From Mesaphorura yosii (Eukaryota > Arthropoda > Collembola > Poduromorpha > Tullbergiidae), in NCBI GenBank assembly GCA_009869945.1, contig WIXG01000235.1, positions 60,875-124,874 on the forward strand: 64,000 bases of DNA, read 5' to 3'. This document shows, in pieces, positions 37,793 to 48,031 of the stretch. The position numbers and the translations under genes are program-made. The notes beneath the pieces are model-generated. The model was given only the letters and a program-made list of their open reading frames with translations, was not told the DNA's origin and did not search any database. The number at the start of each line of letters is the position of its first letter. Positions within the stretch are counted from its first letter, which is position 1.

Positions 37793-40700
37793 TGTTTCAT
37801 TTCTTCTACAGCCGCTTTTCAGCCCCAACTACCTCCTTCGATGAAAACGTAATTCGAACTAGCCAACTGATAGTTCAGATGAATTGAAGCGCAAGAAGGA
37901 ACGGTTGGGCCCTGTTGGAGTGATACTTTTAATTCAGTGCTATGTGTTGCTAGTTGTGACAAGAACTGACGTCAACAATATGTTTAACTGGTGTTTGGTC
38001 CATCCACTTAAATATTTTGAAGACTTGAGACACATTTGAAGCCAATGGGCGATTTAATTCAGTGTTCGAATGCTAAATTATGTTAGTTTTGTTAATCGCG
38101 GATGGTTTTAAGTTACGAATTGTCCGAAACTAACAAAGTGAGAACTTGAATGTTACATTACGAAATGCGTGTAAGTACTACTCATGTCTAGATTGATGAA
38201 GGACGGAAAACCGAAATTGATGTTAAAACAAGAATATAAATGTTAGAATCATATTCGATTAAGGAGGCTGGAGAAAATTAAGAAAGCATGTGTTTAATTA
38301 AGGAGTACAACTGTCGAATCTGCGTATTTACTTTTTCTAAGAAAATAAATCAGTAATTTTCAGAAAAACATGTGAACTGCTTTATTGGGTACTGCTGGCT
38401 GGCAGGATCTAAAACAATCGATGCAAAAATACGTCACGGAGACCTAGATTGCAACCATGAATGCGATATCACAACTTCATTGATGGAAATGGAACTGGGG
38501 CAGACTGGCAGACTCGTACACAATCAACGCACCTCCCGTTTGAACAAAGTGCCAAAGTGCCAAAATGTTTCCCACTCGATCGAGTTTCCTGAGGATGCGG
38601 AAATTGAAAACGTTACTGTAATTAGAATTCCAAAATGTCATTAAGTTTTCTCTCAAAATTAAACTCTTGTAATTAGAATCATAAATTTCTCTCCTGGGCC
38701 GTGGCGTAGTGAAACGTGACACACAAACTTGGCAACCGTGACATGGCTTGGCGTAGCACAGTGAAAAGTCGCGAGTAATGGTAGATTGACATCGGAACAT
38801 GAAAATAATTTAAACTTTTCCAAAAGTATTCTCATAATGGTGTGATTTCAGGCCCGTGTGCATTGGCATTTATGCTAACAGGCTACAGTCAGGCAGACAG
38901 CGGTGGAATTTTGTGAGTTTTAAATCCTGAATTTATTTTCGCAAAAGTGGCACAGTTTTTTCCGACCAATTATTGACTGCTAGTTCGTATCCGGGTAACG
39001 AACAAACTTCGCAGTTACAGCTTTCGTTTTGGCGAGAATATTCCAACGAGCATTGTCTCCCTCTTGTCAAGCAGGCTAGAATTCAATAACTCAACAAATG
39101 CGGGACCGTTGTGCCATGATGTAACGTTTAATTCGGGGAATTGAATTTTATTTTTGTCGACAACATCAAAACAGTTCCAAGGCGGAGATTAAATATCCTG
39201 GAGATCGCCTCATTCCACCCGTCTGGACAAGCCATTAGCCGGTATCATCCTCCGCGCGCTGCTACGCAATACAGCGTAATGCGACGCGGAAGAAGTTTTT
39301 ACGATGACCCTACTTGAATGAGAAAAGTTTCCAACAAAAGAATATAAAACGCGTTCAGATCCTACGAAATGCGCAAGTCGAAAGCAGAGTGCACGTGAAG
39401 ATGGTAGCCACCGAACGAGGCAACGCAACGCAAAAGCTTTATAGTATGTAACCATTTTCAATTTCAATTGCAGAGCTTTTCTCCTCGAATTCTATTCTTT
39501 GTGCGGGCGCCGGTCATCTTGTGCTTTGTGTAGCTTGGTAAGAATGAAGACTGACTGGAGATGGAATCCTTCTCCTCTTCTATTTTATGAATCACTCTCC
39601 AACTCCAGCCGGCCCTCAACGCAACAGAGAAAAGCGGATGAGCGTTCATTTTAATGGAAATTATTATTCTTATTAGGTTTCGAGGTTGCGAAATGTTTTT
39701 GGCAACAACAGAAAAAGCGATGGCAAAGATGAAGGAGATTTCTTCGTTTGTTTTTGCAGTGAGTAGATCTATAATTCCTACAGAGTTCTTCCAGTTATGT
39801 GCATCCACCGCGTTCCCCGTGCCGTCCAGTGCAGCCCAGTCGGCCATCGCATCGCCACTGTGCACAGTGGATTGGCACCGCACCGCCGGTCTGGACTGAA
39901 TGTGGGTTTGGAGGATGAATGTGAATTACGATAACATAATAGAATGTGATAGCAACTCATGAGAATTACAAATATTCTCTTTTGGATCGTTCCTATTCTT
40001 TCGTCCTTCAGCTTCCATCTGGCTTGGCTATCTTAAGCCTTTCTCCTCGGCTTTCTCGAGTAGTGGAGAGATTGGAGGCTCTCTTTGTTGTTGGGATGAG
40101 TCCACTCCTTTTGTAACCCGCATATTTCCAGCAGGCTCAACTAGAGCATGAATAAGACGCATTCTTGCACTAAAATGGACTGAAGTCTGAAGGATGCTTC
40201 GCTATGCCACATTTGATTTCTCAGAATCCATCATGATTTCACCCACATTTTGAATATGAAATGGGGCAACAACTATTGATTATGAAATTCCTAAACATTG
40301 CTTCCTAATAAACCAGTCCTCCGAGCGACCTGAAATAAACTCGTTTTGATTAAATGCCGATTTGGTTAACTTGAGTTTACAAGTACTCTAAGAAATCTTG
40401 GCGGCCGAGAGACCTTCTTTTAGAATCGTGGTGTCACTGCTCTTAACCACATTTCTTGCGTTGATTTGCTGAGTCAGAAAGTGACTTCTTCCTTCGCTTC
40501 GTGGGGTGAGGAATTTCAATCTGATAAAGTCTTAGTTTATGCCACGCAACTGCGTAAGAGTAAGCGTAAGCTTTTTTCCAGTGAAGCGTTTCGTGTTATT
40601 TTCCTTCCACTAGCATGTCTGCATTCTACATTCTACAATCTCTTCACAGCCACGACAAGACGGACGACGGTGAAAAATTACTCCGCGGCTTTTTTAGTAA

Positions 40701-42805
40701 TCCCACAATTCGTATTCTAGACATTCATTATAAGATTTCTGGGCTGAAGGAGATTGATAAGGCACAAACTTGGGCTTAAAGCTTGCCCTCCCTCTCGCTG
40801 TTGATATTCGTCGAATTCTCCACAATATGTCATGAAACTTAAAGTTTGAACTTTCCAGAGAGATTAAGCCGTTTTTATGCATCAGGGGATTCTGACTTGT
40901 CAGAAATTAGGCATCTCAAGACAAATTCTCGGTCTTTCTCGTTCTAATTAATGATGCTAATGAAGATGTAGTAGCACGAGCATGAGTAGAGCAAACTGTC
41001 TTGGCACCCGTGCTGGATTCATTTAATCGCACAGTGGATTCTTAATGTTTTGATAACAAGAATTTCCCATGTTGAAAATTCGTAAACTTTTTTATTTCTA
41101 CTTATGACCAAATTCCGATAAATTGGATTGCCTCGTGTTTTCGATACATTTTCAGGATCCCCGTCGCATTTTACCTTTTCAATGGCCAAAGTTTACTTCG
41201 TTAATAATAATCCATAACACGGAAATTTCCTTCGAGCTCTGGGAAGCGGACATTTGAAATTGGTTTGCATGTCACCTAAAAATTCGCAGATTCCGAGAAA
41301 GTAAAAAGAAGGCGAAACTTTTTAATGGAGCAATTTCGTCGTTTCCTTTCGCTCGTGTAGGTATTGCCATTCTGGCGAGCCCTTCTGCTGCTTGATGTTT
41401 GCGAACAAACTATTTTACGGAGGACGTTTATTGAAACTCATCGCATCGCATGAGATACCTCACCCCTTTGGTCTCATAATAAAGGTACATGATAAAACTT
41501 TAATAATGAAAAGGCAGTTCAGCAGTTGGCGCGATCTTCGGTGTGATGGAAAGAAACGCACAGGTTCTCGGAATCAGGAATCTCTTCCTGGCAAAGTATC
41601 GAAGATTTGCCAAGAGTCGAAAATTCAATTAAGGCAAGACTTACCTGCGCTGCAAGCACGAAGATAACTGCTCTGTTTGTATTCTGCAGCGCAATCGAGA
41701 GCGTCTTCGTCTTCCGTGTCCAGCTCTTTAAGTGATACTCTTTCTCGCTCTTCTAATTTGCGTTCATTAAATGCAACAAAGTTATTGGAAACTTCCAAGG
41801 GCGAGAGTTTAAAATATGAGCGTAGTGCTAGCCGCATATGCATGAGATCGTGTTTACATGAAGTGGGTAATCATTAATCATGATGGCGAGCTCTGCAGAA
41901 TGAACAAAATTCAATGTACAAAGTTCAGCCAAATCCTTCTGGTTGGCGTAATGTGTTGGTTGTGGAATTATCATACAAATTCACTTAAACATATTCTTAC
42001 GCTTGGTCAAGTAACTGAGCTTAGCGCGACTTTAGTCCAAGACCACTGCTTCTTATTTCGCTCGACCAACTTGCTTCGCTTGCTTACTGGCGGCTGCGGC
42101 TGGAAGCTGCAATCCTGCAAGAAAGTTGAAAGTATTGCACTTAATTCCGCATCGGATGAACCCAAGTATCCAAGCACCAAGTTTCGGTCTGAAGACAGTA
42201 AATTCTAACAAGTTTAAGCGTAACTCTCTACATCCTTCTCGTAAGTCGTGGACCTAGTCGTAATCGTTGTAATTCGTGCGTGTAGTTATTTATCGGTATG
42301 CGTGTGTACGAATTAATACATCCTGTCTCTTCTGACTTGTCTCGGCTCCGCTTCACGAGAGAAACTAAGTGAAAAACGAATGAGTGCGTGGAATGAGTTC
42401 AGGAAGGGAGAGAAAGTCCGTTGATTAAATTTACGTGAGTGCGATAATACAGCGCTCTAGCTTCGGCTAAAGTCTGTGCGTCGTGCTCCATTTCTTAATT
42501 TCTTAGAAGCAATGAGCCAAACGAGCAGCACATTTTTATCCTCTTTAAAGCTAAACCCCAGCAAATGAGTACGCACTAAGCAGTGCAGTAAATAGTCAGC
42601 ATGCTAAGAACTTGTTTCAGGCTTAAAAGGACGCCGTAAAAGATTTGATAGCATCAGTGGAACCCCAAGAATTGAATTGTACGGGCACGGGTGAAAGGAG
42701 TTGTCTGACAGTAAAAAACCGCGGCACATAACACGGGACGTACTTTTATTTGTAATCTCCATCCTAACTTAAACTCAAATACTACAACAGAGATATGTGG
42801 ACGGC
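37793..42805. other. Gene A 3' flank and intergenic stretch
   Basis: The first part should be the 3' UTR of gene A, with the first obvious AATAAA at 38344-38349. The rest shows no exon or transposon. A perfect 16-bp palindrome CCACTGTGCACAGTGG lies at 39855-39870. Open frames here lack motifs. Confidence 0.5.
38344..38349 (+). terminator. Candidate poly(A) signal of gene A
   Basis: AATAAA 552 nt after the stop codon of gene A; the first exact hexamer seen downstream. Not confirmed by transcripts. Confidence 0.4.
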
Positions 42806-42948
42806 AACAAAGTGGAGACAATAAAAACACTTAATGGTGCTCCAATAATTACACTCATAAATATACAGGCTTACGATGCGATGCATACGTATGTACTGGG
42901 CCGGGCATCGTAGATCGCATCATTTTGTCTATCTTTATTTCAATTGAA
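42806..42948. promoter_or_regulatory. Conserved noncoding block, copy B
   Basis: The core at 42806-42861 matches copy A (4323-4382) in 51 of 60 aligned columns, with two 2-bp gaps. TTTATTTCAATTGAA follows at 42934-42948, in the same order and orientation. The spacer between the two parts is 72 bp here and 38 bp in copy A; the extra length includes a hairpin-like segment (GATGCGAT at 42875-42882 and ATCGCATC at 42914-42921). It lies 0.8 kb upstream of the NPC2-like gene and 5.0 kb upstream of the start codon of Beat-like gene B. Probably a regulatory element duplicated with the Beat genes, but a dispersed repeat is not excluded. Confidence 0.45.
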
Positions 42949-43605
42949 TCGCGTCTCAGTCTTCGGCTGCCAGACGAGGATGGTTGTCACCTCTTCCACT
43001 TTAACCCAGCCGCCTTAAGGAGCTTCTTATCTGCAAACTTCTCAGTGGAGGAGAGAGGAATTAGTCATTAATCACTCCAACGAATAAAATACTGTTTGGC
43101 CGAGACACAGTCCACTTACGAGCAGCACTTAAAAAAACTGATGTTACAACATCTCAAGTGCCAATTTAAGCTGGCGATTGAATGACGCCAAGTTCCACAA
43201 GCTCAACTATAAATGAAATGTAGACCGTACCGAGTCGAGAAATGCAGTACTGTCCCAATTACTTCGGTTCGATGCAGCTGGACAATCATAATTCGCAAAT
43301 ACCAAGTCCAAGTTGTAAGGACATTTCATTAACTGGTATCAACACGTATGTCAGACCAGCCAGGTCTGTCAGGTGTGATGTCAACTAATCGTTGCTGTTT
43401 TTATTCCTGTGTGGACGAAGAAGTCGTGAAGTGTTTACAAGTGCACGGATTAATTTTATCTTTTTGCACTATCGTGAAAGGAATTTTTACATGCGAAGGC
43501 AGGTAACTGCAGGCCAGCAAATTGTTTAAACCGGTCAGTGATTCCAGCTGTCAGTCTGTCTCACTGCACGACCAAGACATGCACCCCATTTGTAAGCAAT
43601 CAGAA

Positions 43606-43681
43606 ATGATTAAGGTCATCTTCGGACTATTATTGGTGGCAGGAGGCACTTTCGCCGGCGATGTTGACTTCACGCAATGTC
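43606..43681 (+). CDS. NPC2-like exon 1 (signal peptide)
   Basis: Encodes the signal peptide and GDVDFTQC. Donor GTAAGT at 43682. Initiator-like TCAGT strings lie upstream at 43535 and 43551. Confidence 0.88.
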
Positions 43682-44315
43682 GTAAGTTGACCTAACACAA
43701 TATATAATCATGAAATAATAGTAGAACTAATAAAAACTCATTTCAGCGTCTAGGGAATTGACAAGCATCAGGAGATTTGGTGTGTCTGGATGTGCGAATG
43801 GGTCCAACATTTGCACCGTGATCAAAGGAGAAACGCATCAATTCGACATCGATGCTTTTGCTCGTAAGTGCATTCCAGTGCGAAACTGTGATTGGTTGAG
43901 GATTAAGCTATTGCTGGTATTTTGTGATCCCGTAATTTATTGTAGATTTTGGTGCCCCAACGATGACTGCGCTTCATTACCGAGTTGCTGCAACAATTTT
44001 GGGAATTGAGCTGACGCTTTTGGAAGGAAATGCTTGTGATGACATGACCTCGCCTTTCGAGTGTCCAATTAGTCCTGGTGAAAATATTATGTGGCAGGAA
44101 TCACGACAGATTTCGGAGATCAATCCAGCAGTACGTGATGCATCTGTAATTGCATAATATTCTGTAATTTCTATCTCTCACCAGTTGTGGCTTTTTGCTT
44201 ACAGGTTGAAAATGTTCCGGTCACAGTGCGACTTTGGGCCAACACTGTGGGAACAAATGAGCAGGCAATCAGTTGTGCAACCTTCCGTTTGAACATCGAA
44301 AATCCAGCAAAGTAA
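43606..44315 (+). CDS. Secreted ML-domain (NPC2-like) lipid-binding protein, 4 exons
   Basis: Rebuilt CDS: 43606-43681, 43747-43863, 43946-44130 and 44205-44315 (489 nt, 162 aa), with GT-AG introns of 65, 82 and 74 bp. Residues 1-17 are a signal peptide (IKVIFGLLLVAGGTFA). Six cysteines at 25, 41, 48, 95, 104 and 150 follow the NPC2 pattern of three disulfides (1-6, 2-3, 4-5). Typical ML features are VSGC, C-P-ISPGENI (104-112) and VTVRLWANT before the last Cys. Length fits the family. NPC2 proteins bind sterols or other lipids; insect secreted members serve in lipid transport, immunity or chemosensation. An in-frame ATG at 43579 would add nine residues; 43606 is chosen because it puts the hydrophobic core directly at the N-terminus. 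A poly(A) signal lies at 44377. The gene stands alone between the two Beat paralogs on the same strand. Confidence 0.93.
43747..43863 (+). CDS. NPC2-like exon 2
   Basis: 117 nt, acceptor TTTCAG, donor GTAAGT. Encodes Pro26 to Ala64 with Cys41 and Cys48 (VSGCANGSNIC). Confidence 0.92.
43946..44130 (+). CDS. NPC2-like exon 3
   Basis: 185 nt, acceptor TTGTAG, donor GTACGT. Encodes His65 to Ala126 with Cys95 and Cys104. Confidence 0.92.
44205..44315 (+). CDS. NPC2-like exon 4
   Basis: 111 nt, acceptor TTACAG. Encodes VENVPVTVRLWANT, Cys150, and ends NIENPAK then TAA. Confidence 0.92.
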   Translation, partial: VENVPVTVRLWANTVGTNEQAISCATFRLNIENPAK

Positions 44316-44376
44316 TAATTTAATTTTTTGTTGGAAGAAACATGAATTTAGTCGAATAATTGGAAAATTGTGTTTC

Positions 44377-44382
44377 AATAAA
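44377..44382 (+). terminator. Poly(A) signal of the NPC2-like gene
   Basis: AATAAA 62 nt after the stop codon, a normal distance for a compact gene. Confidence 0.65.
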
Positions 44383-46427
44383 ATGTCCAACATCCATTTG
44401 AATTCAGATTCCGGCGTTTCTGATCGTAGCAAATCATCTTGCCTGCAATAAGTGTGTCAATGTTCTGTTTTCAAGGCCTCAAAATGTGCTGCCGACAGGA
44501 GGTATCAGGCAACAATGCATCGTATGACGTCAATCGTGCTGAGTCAAAGTGCCTTCCACCGCTTTGAAATGGCATGCTCTATGATTTTGCAAAATGGTGT
44601 GAATAGTCTGCGTTGTCACTGCCACAATAATGAAAATTATTCGCTCCTAGTCCTCGTCCTATATGGTGCCATATGGTGGGACTGCGGCTGTGATATTTGA
44701 TACTCTATTGCAGTTCACGATTCGCAAGCAATGCTGCTTTCGTGAAATCGCCTCGCACCATGTTTTCATACATAATAATATCAATCCCGAAATGAGGTTA
44801 AACAAAATTGACATTTGCGACACATATTGTACATGGCGGAACTTTTCATGCATGAAAAATGAATGCTGTGCTTGATTGATGGCATTTCATTAGACGGCAA
44901 CTTCAGCGAGCAAGCTGCATACGCAAACAGAATCAAATATTAACACTGCTGTGCGATGCGGCAACATCTTTATCAGTTGGCTGAGGTGAGGCTGGCTATC
45001 GTAATTGTATAGTACAGCATTGGCTGCTGGTATTACGACAACGCGAATCGCGAAAGCAAGCATTCACCACGTAATAATCCGTGATGGGATTAATTAATCC
45101 TGCCACCGTATCACCACTACGGGTCTGATGCTGCGTGGATTAATGAATTGATGAAAACAATAATGGGATAGTTTTCGCTTACACACAGGCACTTGTTTGC
45201 CGTTACCGTCCAGTCCGTGAGATTATTCTATTCTCTTGCAATCGACAGAGCCTTGGTTCAAAGTTCGCGCCGTCGTGCGTTCGCACACTGTCCCTGGGGA
45301 TACATTACTGTAAAGTTACAAATCAAATAAATCAATGTGTGTGGTCGTGGTCGCCCTTCTTGCTTGACCGTCTCGCACTCCAACTCGACCAGACTTCTTC
45401 ATTGCCATTGCCATTGTCATTGCGATCGTGACTGTCCTTTCATCATGAGAGACCAGATTCTTATCCAAACATTCTATTGCTTGCACTGTTTGTGCCGGCG
45501 CACGAGTCAGGAGTACGAGTGACCTGCACACTTTAATACATAATTTATTGTTATTATTATTGCACCCTGAATACCCTCTGCCGACTAAGCAACGCTCAAT
45601 TGGGATAGGTTTTCAGTGTGCGTGGGTCCAAATATCCTGAGATGCATCGCACCGTAGTGTAGTTTATAGTACGCGCGGCACATGGAGTTGCCATCACCAA
45701 CAAGTCCATAGTCCAAAGCATTCCCGTTCCTGCCGTGGATTACATATTACTATTATCATAAGTTTGTACATAAAGATGATAGCTCTACCATTGAAAGATT
45801 CCCGACTACTTTCTCTTCCTCCGTTGCCTGTCTGACTGCCCGCCTGCCAGCAGTATGAGATGTTTGGTTACAAGTTGCTACTTGCTATATGGCCTGGCTT
45901 GGGTGAACGCAGCGTGCTTTCCCGTTACACAGACTCCCGGTCCTCCCTTTTCTACTTCTGCCTGCACTTTCTCCCAACTCAACTCGACTCGAGTTCCAGA
46001 TTGAAGTGAATTTCTCTTCCAGCTCCAGTTCTCGTTCTTCTGTCGTGAAAGCCGCCAGTTTCCTCAAATTCTGTGCGACGTTCGCGTCCTTCTCACATTT
46101 CTCGTCATATTCTCAGCTTCAAGTCTCTTGTCGAAAGCAAATTAACTTAGCAAGCAAGCAGGCAGCAGCATTTGCATTGCGCACTCATTCCCATTCAGTA
46201 CACAAATATTAATATTAGCTATTCAAAAATCACAACAATCTCTCTCCGTCGTTTGCCGTGCATGAATATTATTACAATCTTGCTGCAAGCTAAGAGCAGC
46301 TCAGCGTCTCCCTCAAATTGCTATTATAGAATATTTACACATGAACTCTGTGTGACAAATTGAACCTCATTCTCCCGGACAAATTTTGTCAGTGTGTACA
46401 CGGTTGAGTGGTCTTAATTGAAAAAAG
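44383..46427. other. Intergenic stretch between NPC2-like gene and MITE
   Basis: No coding exon recognised. It holds the TAATCC cluster at 45075-45142 (listed separately) and a short CATTGC hexamer run at about 45400-45425. Confidence 0.5.
45075..45142. promoter_or_regulatory. Cluster of four TAATCC (K50 homeodomain-type) sites
   Basis: TAATCC at 45075-45080, GGATTA at 45087-45092, TAATCC at 45095-45100 and GGATTA at 45137-45142. The middle two form a perfect 14-bp palindrome GGATTAATTAATCC. TAATCC is the known consensus for Bicoid/Otx/Goosecoid-type homeodomains, and palindromic TAAT sites suit paired-class dimers. The cluster lies 2.8 kb upstream of the start codon of gene B. An enhancer role is inferred only. 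Confidence 0.35.
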
Positions 46428-46883
46428 CATAGTTGGGCAGATTACTTCATTTTAAGATACCAGATTCTAGTTTACTTTTAACAAAATTGAGAATGCAGAT
46501 TTAAGATTACTTTAAGGTTACAGATTACAAGATTACAGATTACTTTTAAAAAGAGGGAAACCCGTTGGCCTATAGGGTTTGGCAGGGGTTGAGGGCGGAT
46601 TCTGACGTATTTTCAAACTAATGAGGTGTGAATAATTGCTGAGTTTGGATTTGTCACAAAAAAACACTTCGCACATGTTTAGGTGAGACACTAATTTTTG
46701 TGCTGAGGCTACAAATTACTTTGTAGTTTTCTAAGATTGAGATTACAGATTACTTCTGAATTTTTGTCAGATTGAGAATACAGGTTGCAGATTGAAAATG
46801 TGACAGGTTACAAATTTCAGTTGTAATCTGATTACTTTTAAGATTACAAGTAATCTAAAATCAAAGTAATCTGCCCAACTATG
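46428..46883. mobile_element. 456-bp MITE with AGATTAC subrepeats, hAT-like
   Basis: The left end CATAGTTGGGCAGATTACTT and the right end, read in reverse complement, are identical over 20 bp and remain similar further in. Flanking 8-mers GAAAAAAG (46420-46427) and GAAAAGAG (46884-46891) match at 7 of 8 positions, fitting an aged 8-bp target duplication as made by hAT elements. Many AGATTAC/GTTACAG units fill both halves around a unique GGCCTATAGGG centre. It has no coding capacity. Confidence 0.82.
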
Positions 46884-47901
46884 GAAAAGAGGGGTGGAAA
46901 CTCGCAGCTTGCCAGTGTGAGCGTAAGCGTGTGCATCATGTGTAAGTGAATTATGTGCAAAATGTAGCGTCATGATTACCCTGAACACAATCTGCATACA
47001 TCGCACCCAATTTCAGCTTCACGGATCACTCGGAATCACTCCGCTGCACTGGGTGCGTGGAAGATGACAAATTGATGGTACGCACACGGGACAAAAGTGA
47101 AAGAAAGTGATAAGCGACTGGATGCCTGTTCTTAGACGCAGTAGCTTGTAAAGGAATCTAAATTCGTTTCCGGGATGGAAATTTGAATTCTTCAACTTCT
47201 TCCACCGATGTAAGTCAGTAGTCTTGAGTAATATACTTCTGCGCAATAGCGGTGCCTGCCCATGAGTCAATGCATCCAAAATCGAATCCCAGTTATTATG
47301 TAACCGGAAATATAAAATATTATGATGGCTGCCAAAATATGAAGACTTTGCAATGATTATTATGATCTTGCACATTTTGATGGCGCACCGTATCGGCTTA
47401 CATGACCAGGATGTTGAGAAGACGAAGTGGAGACTTCCTGTCGCGATTTTGATAAGAGTCTGATTTTACGACTCTGAGAAACAATATAAAGATGTAAGCG
47501 GACGAAGAACTATGACAATTTTGTGATGATGGTATAATAACAATAGACCAAGAAAGAGTATACTCGAGAAAGGGTACAAGATGAAAAATGTGAATCAAGC
47601 AGAATTGTTACTATTATTATATTGTCAATACCAGTTTTAAGACTTTGTCGAATGTGTAAAATTTTATGACCGACTACCCAAAAATGCTCGCTCAGCACTC
47701 CGCGAGTCTGACTCAGCTGTAGTCCGAGATATCCATGCAATGCAAGCGATGCCTTCAATAATTTAAACAGTCCTTGGAAATGTGTTTTGGCCTTGTCCAA
47801 GTACTATCCTAGTTGAACTTTCCCTTGCACATTCAACGAAGCAATGAAGCAATGCATTTGCAATGTGTTTTTGTAAACTTGAATGACTCTTTGATTTACA
47901 G
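46884..47901. other. Stretch upstream of gene B
   Basis: No gene recognised. It ends in a plausible acceptor (TTTGATTTACAG, AG at 47900-47901) that would make 47902-47976 the leader part of the first coding exon of gene B. No ATG occurs in that leader. Confidence 0.4.
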
Positions 47902-47976
47902 ATTTTGACGTGATCAGAATAAAGTAAGGTTCGTGCACTTTGGATTTGAATTCAGTTCGGCGAATTCTGCCTCAGC

Positions 47977-48031
47977 ATGAAGGAACACAAGCACTCCGTC
48001 TTGACAATTCTGGTTTGGTTCGGAATAATCG
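47977..48031 (+). CDS. Gene B exon 1 (signal peptide)
   Basis: Encodes MKEHKHSVLTILVWFGII plus one base. A at -3, donor GTAAGT at 48032. The phase-1 end joins 52550 to give Gly19 before VEPL, exactly as in gene A. Confidence 0.85.

Noticed and set aside
45400-45425. CATTGC hexamer run as a minisatellite
   Set aside because: Only about four imperfect units; too short to call.
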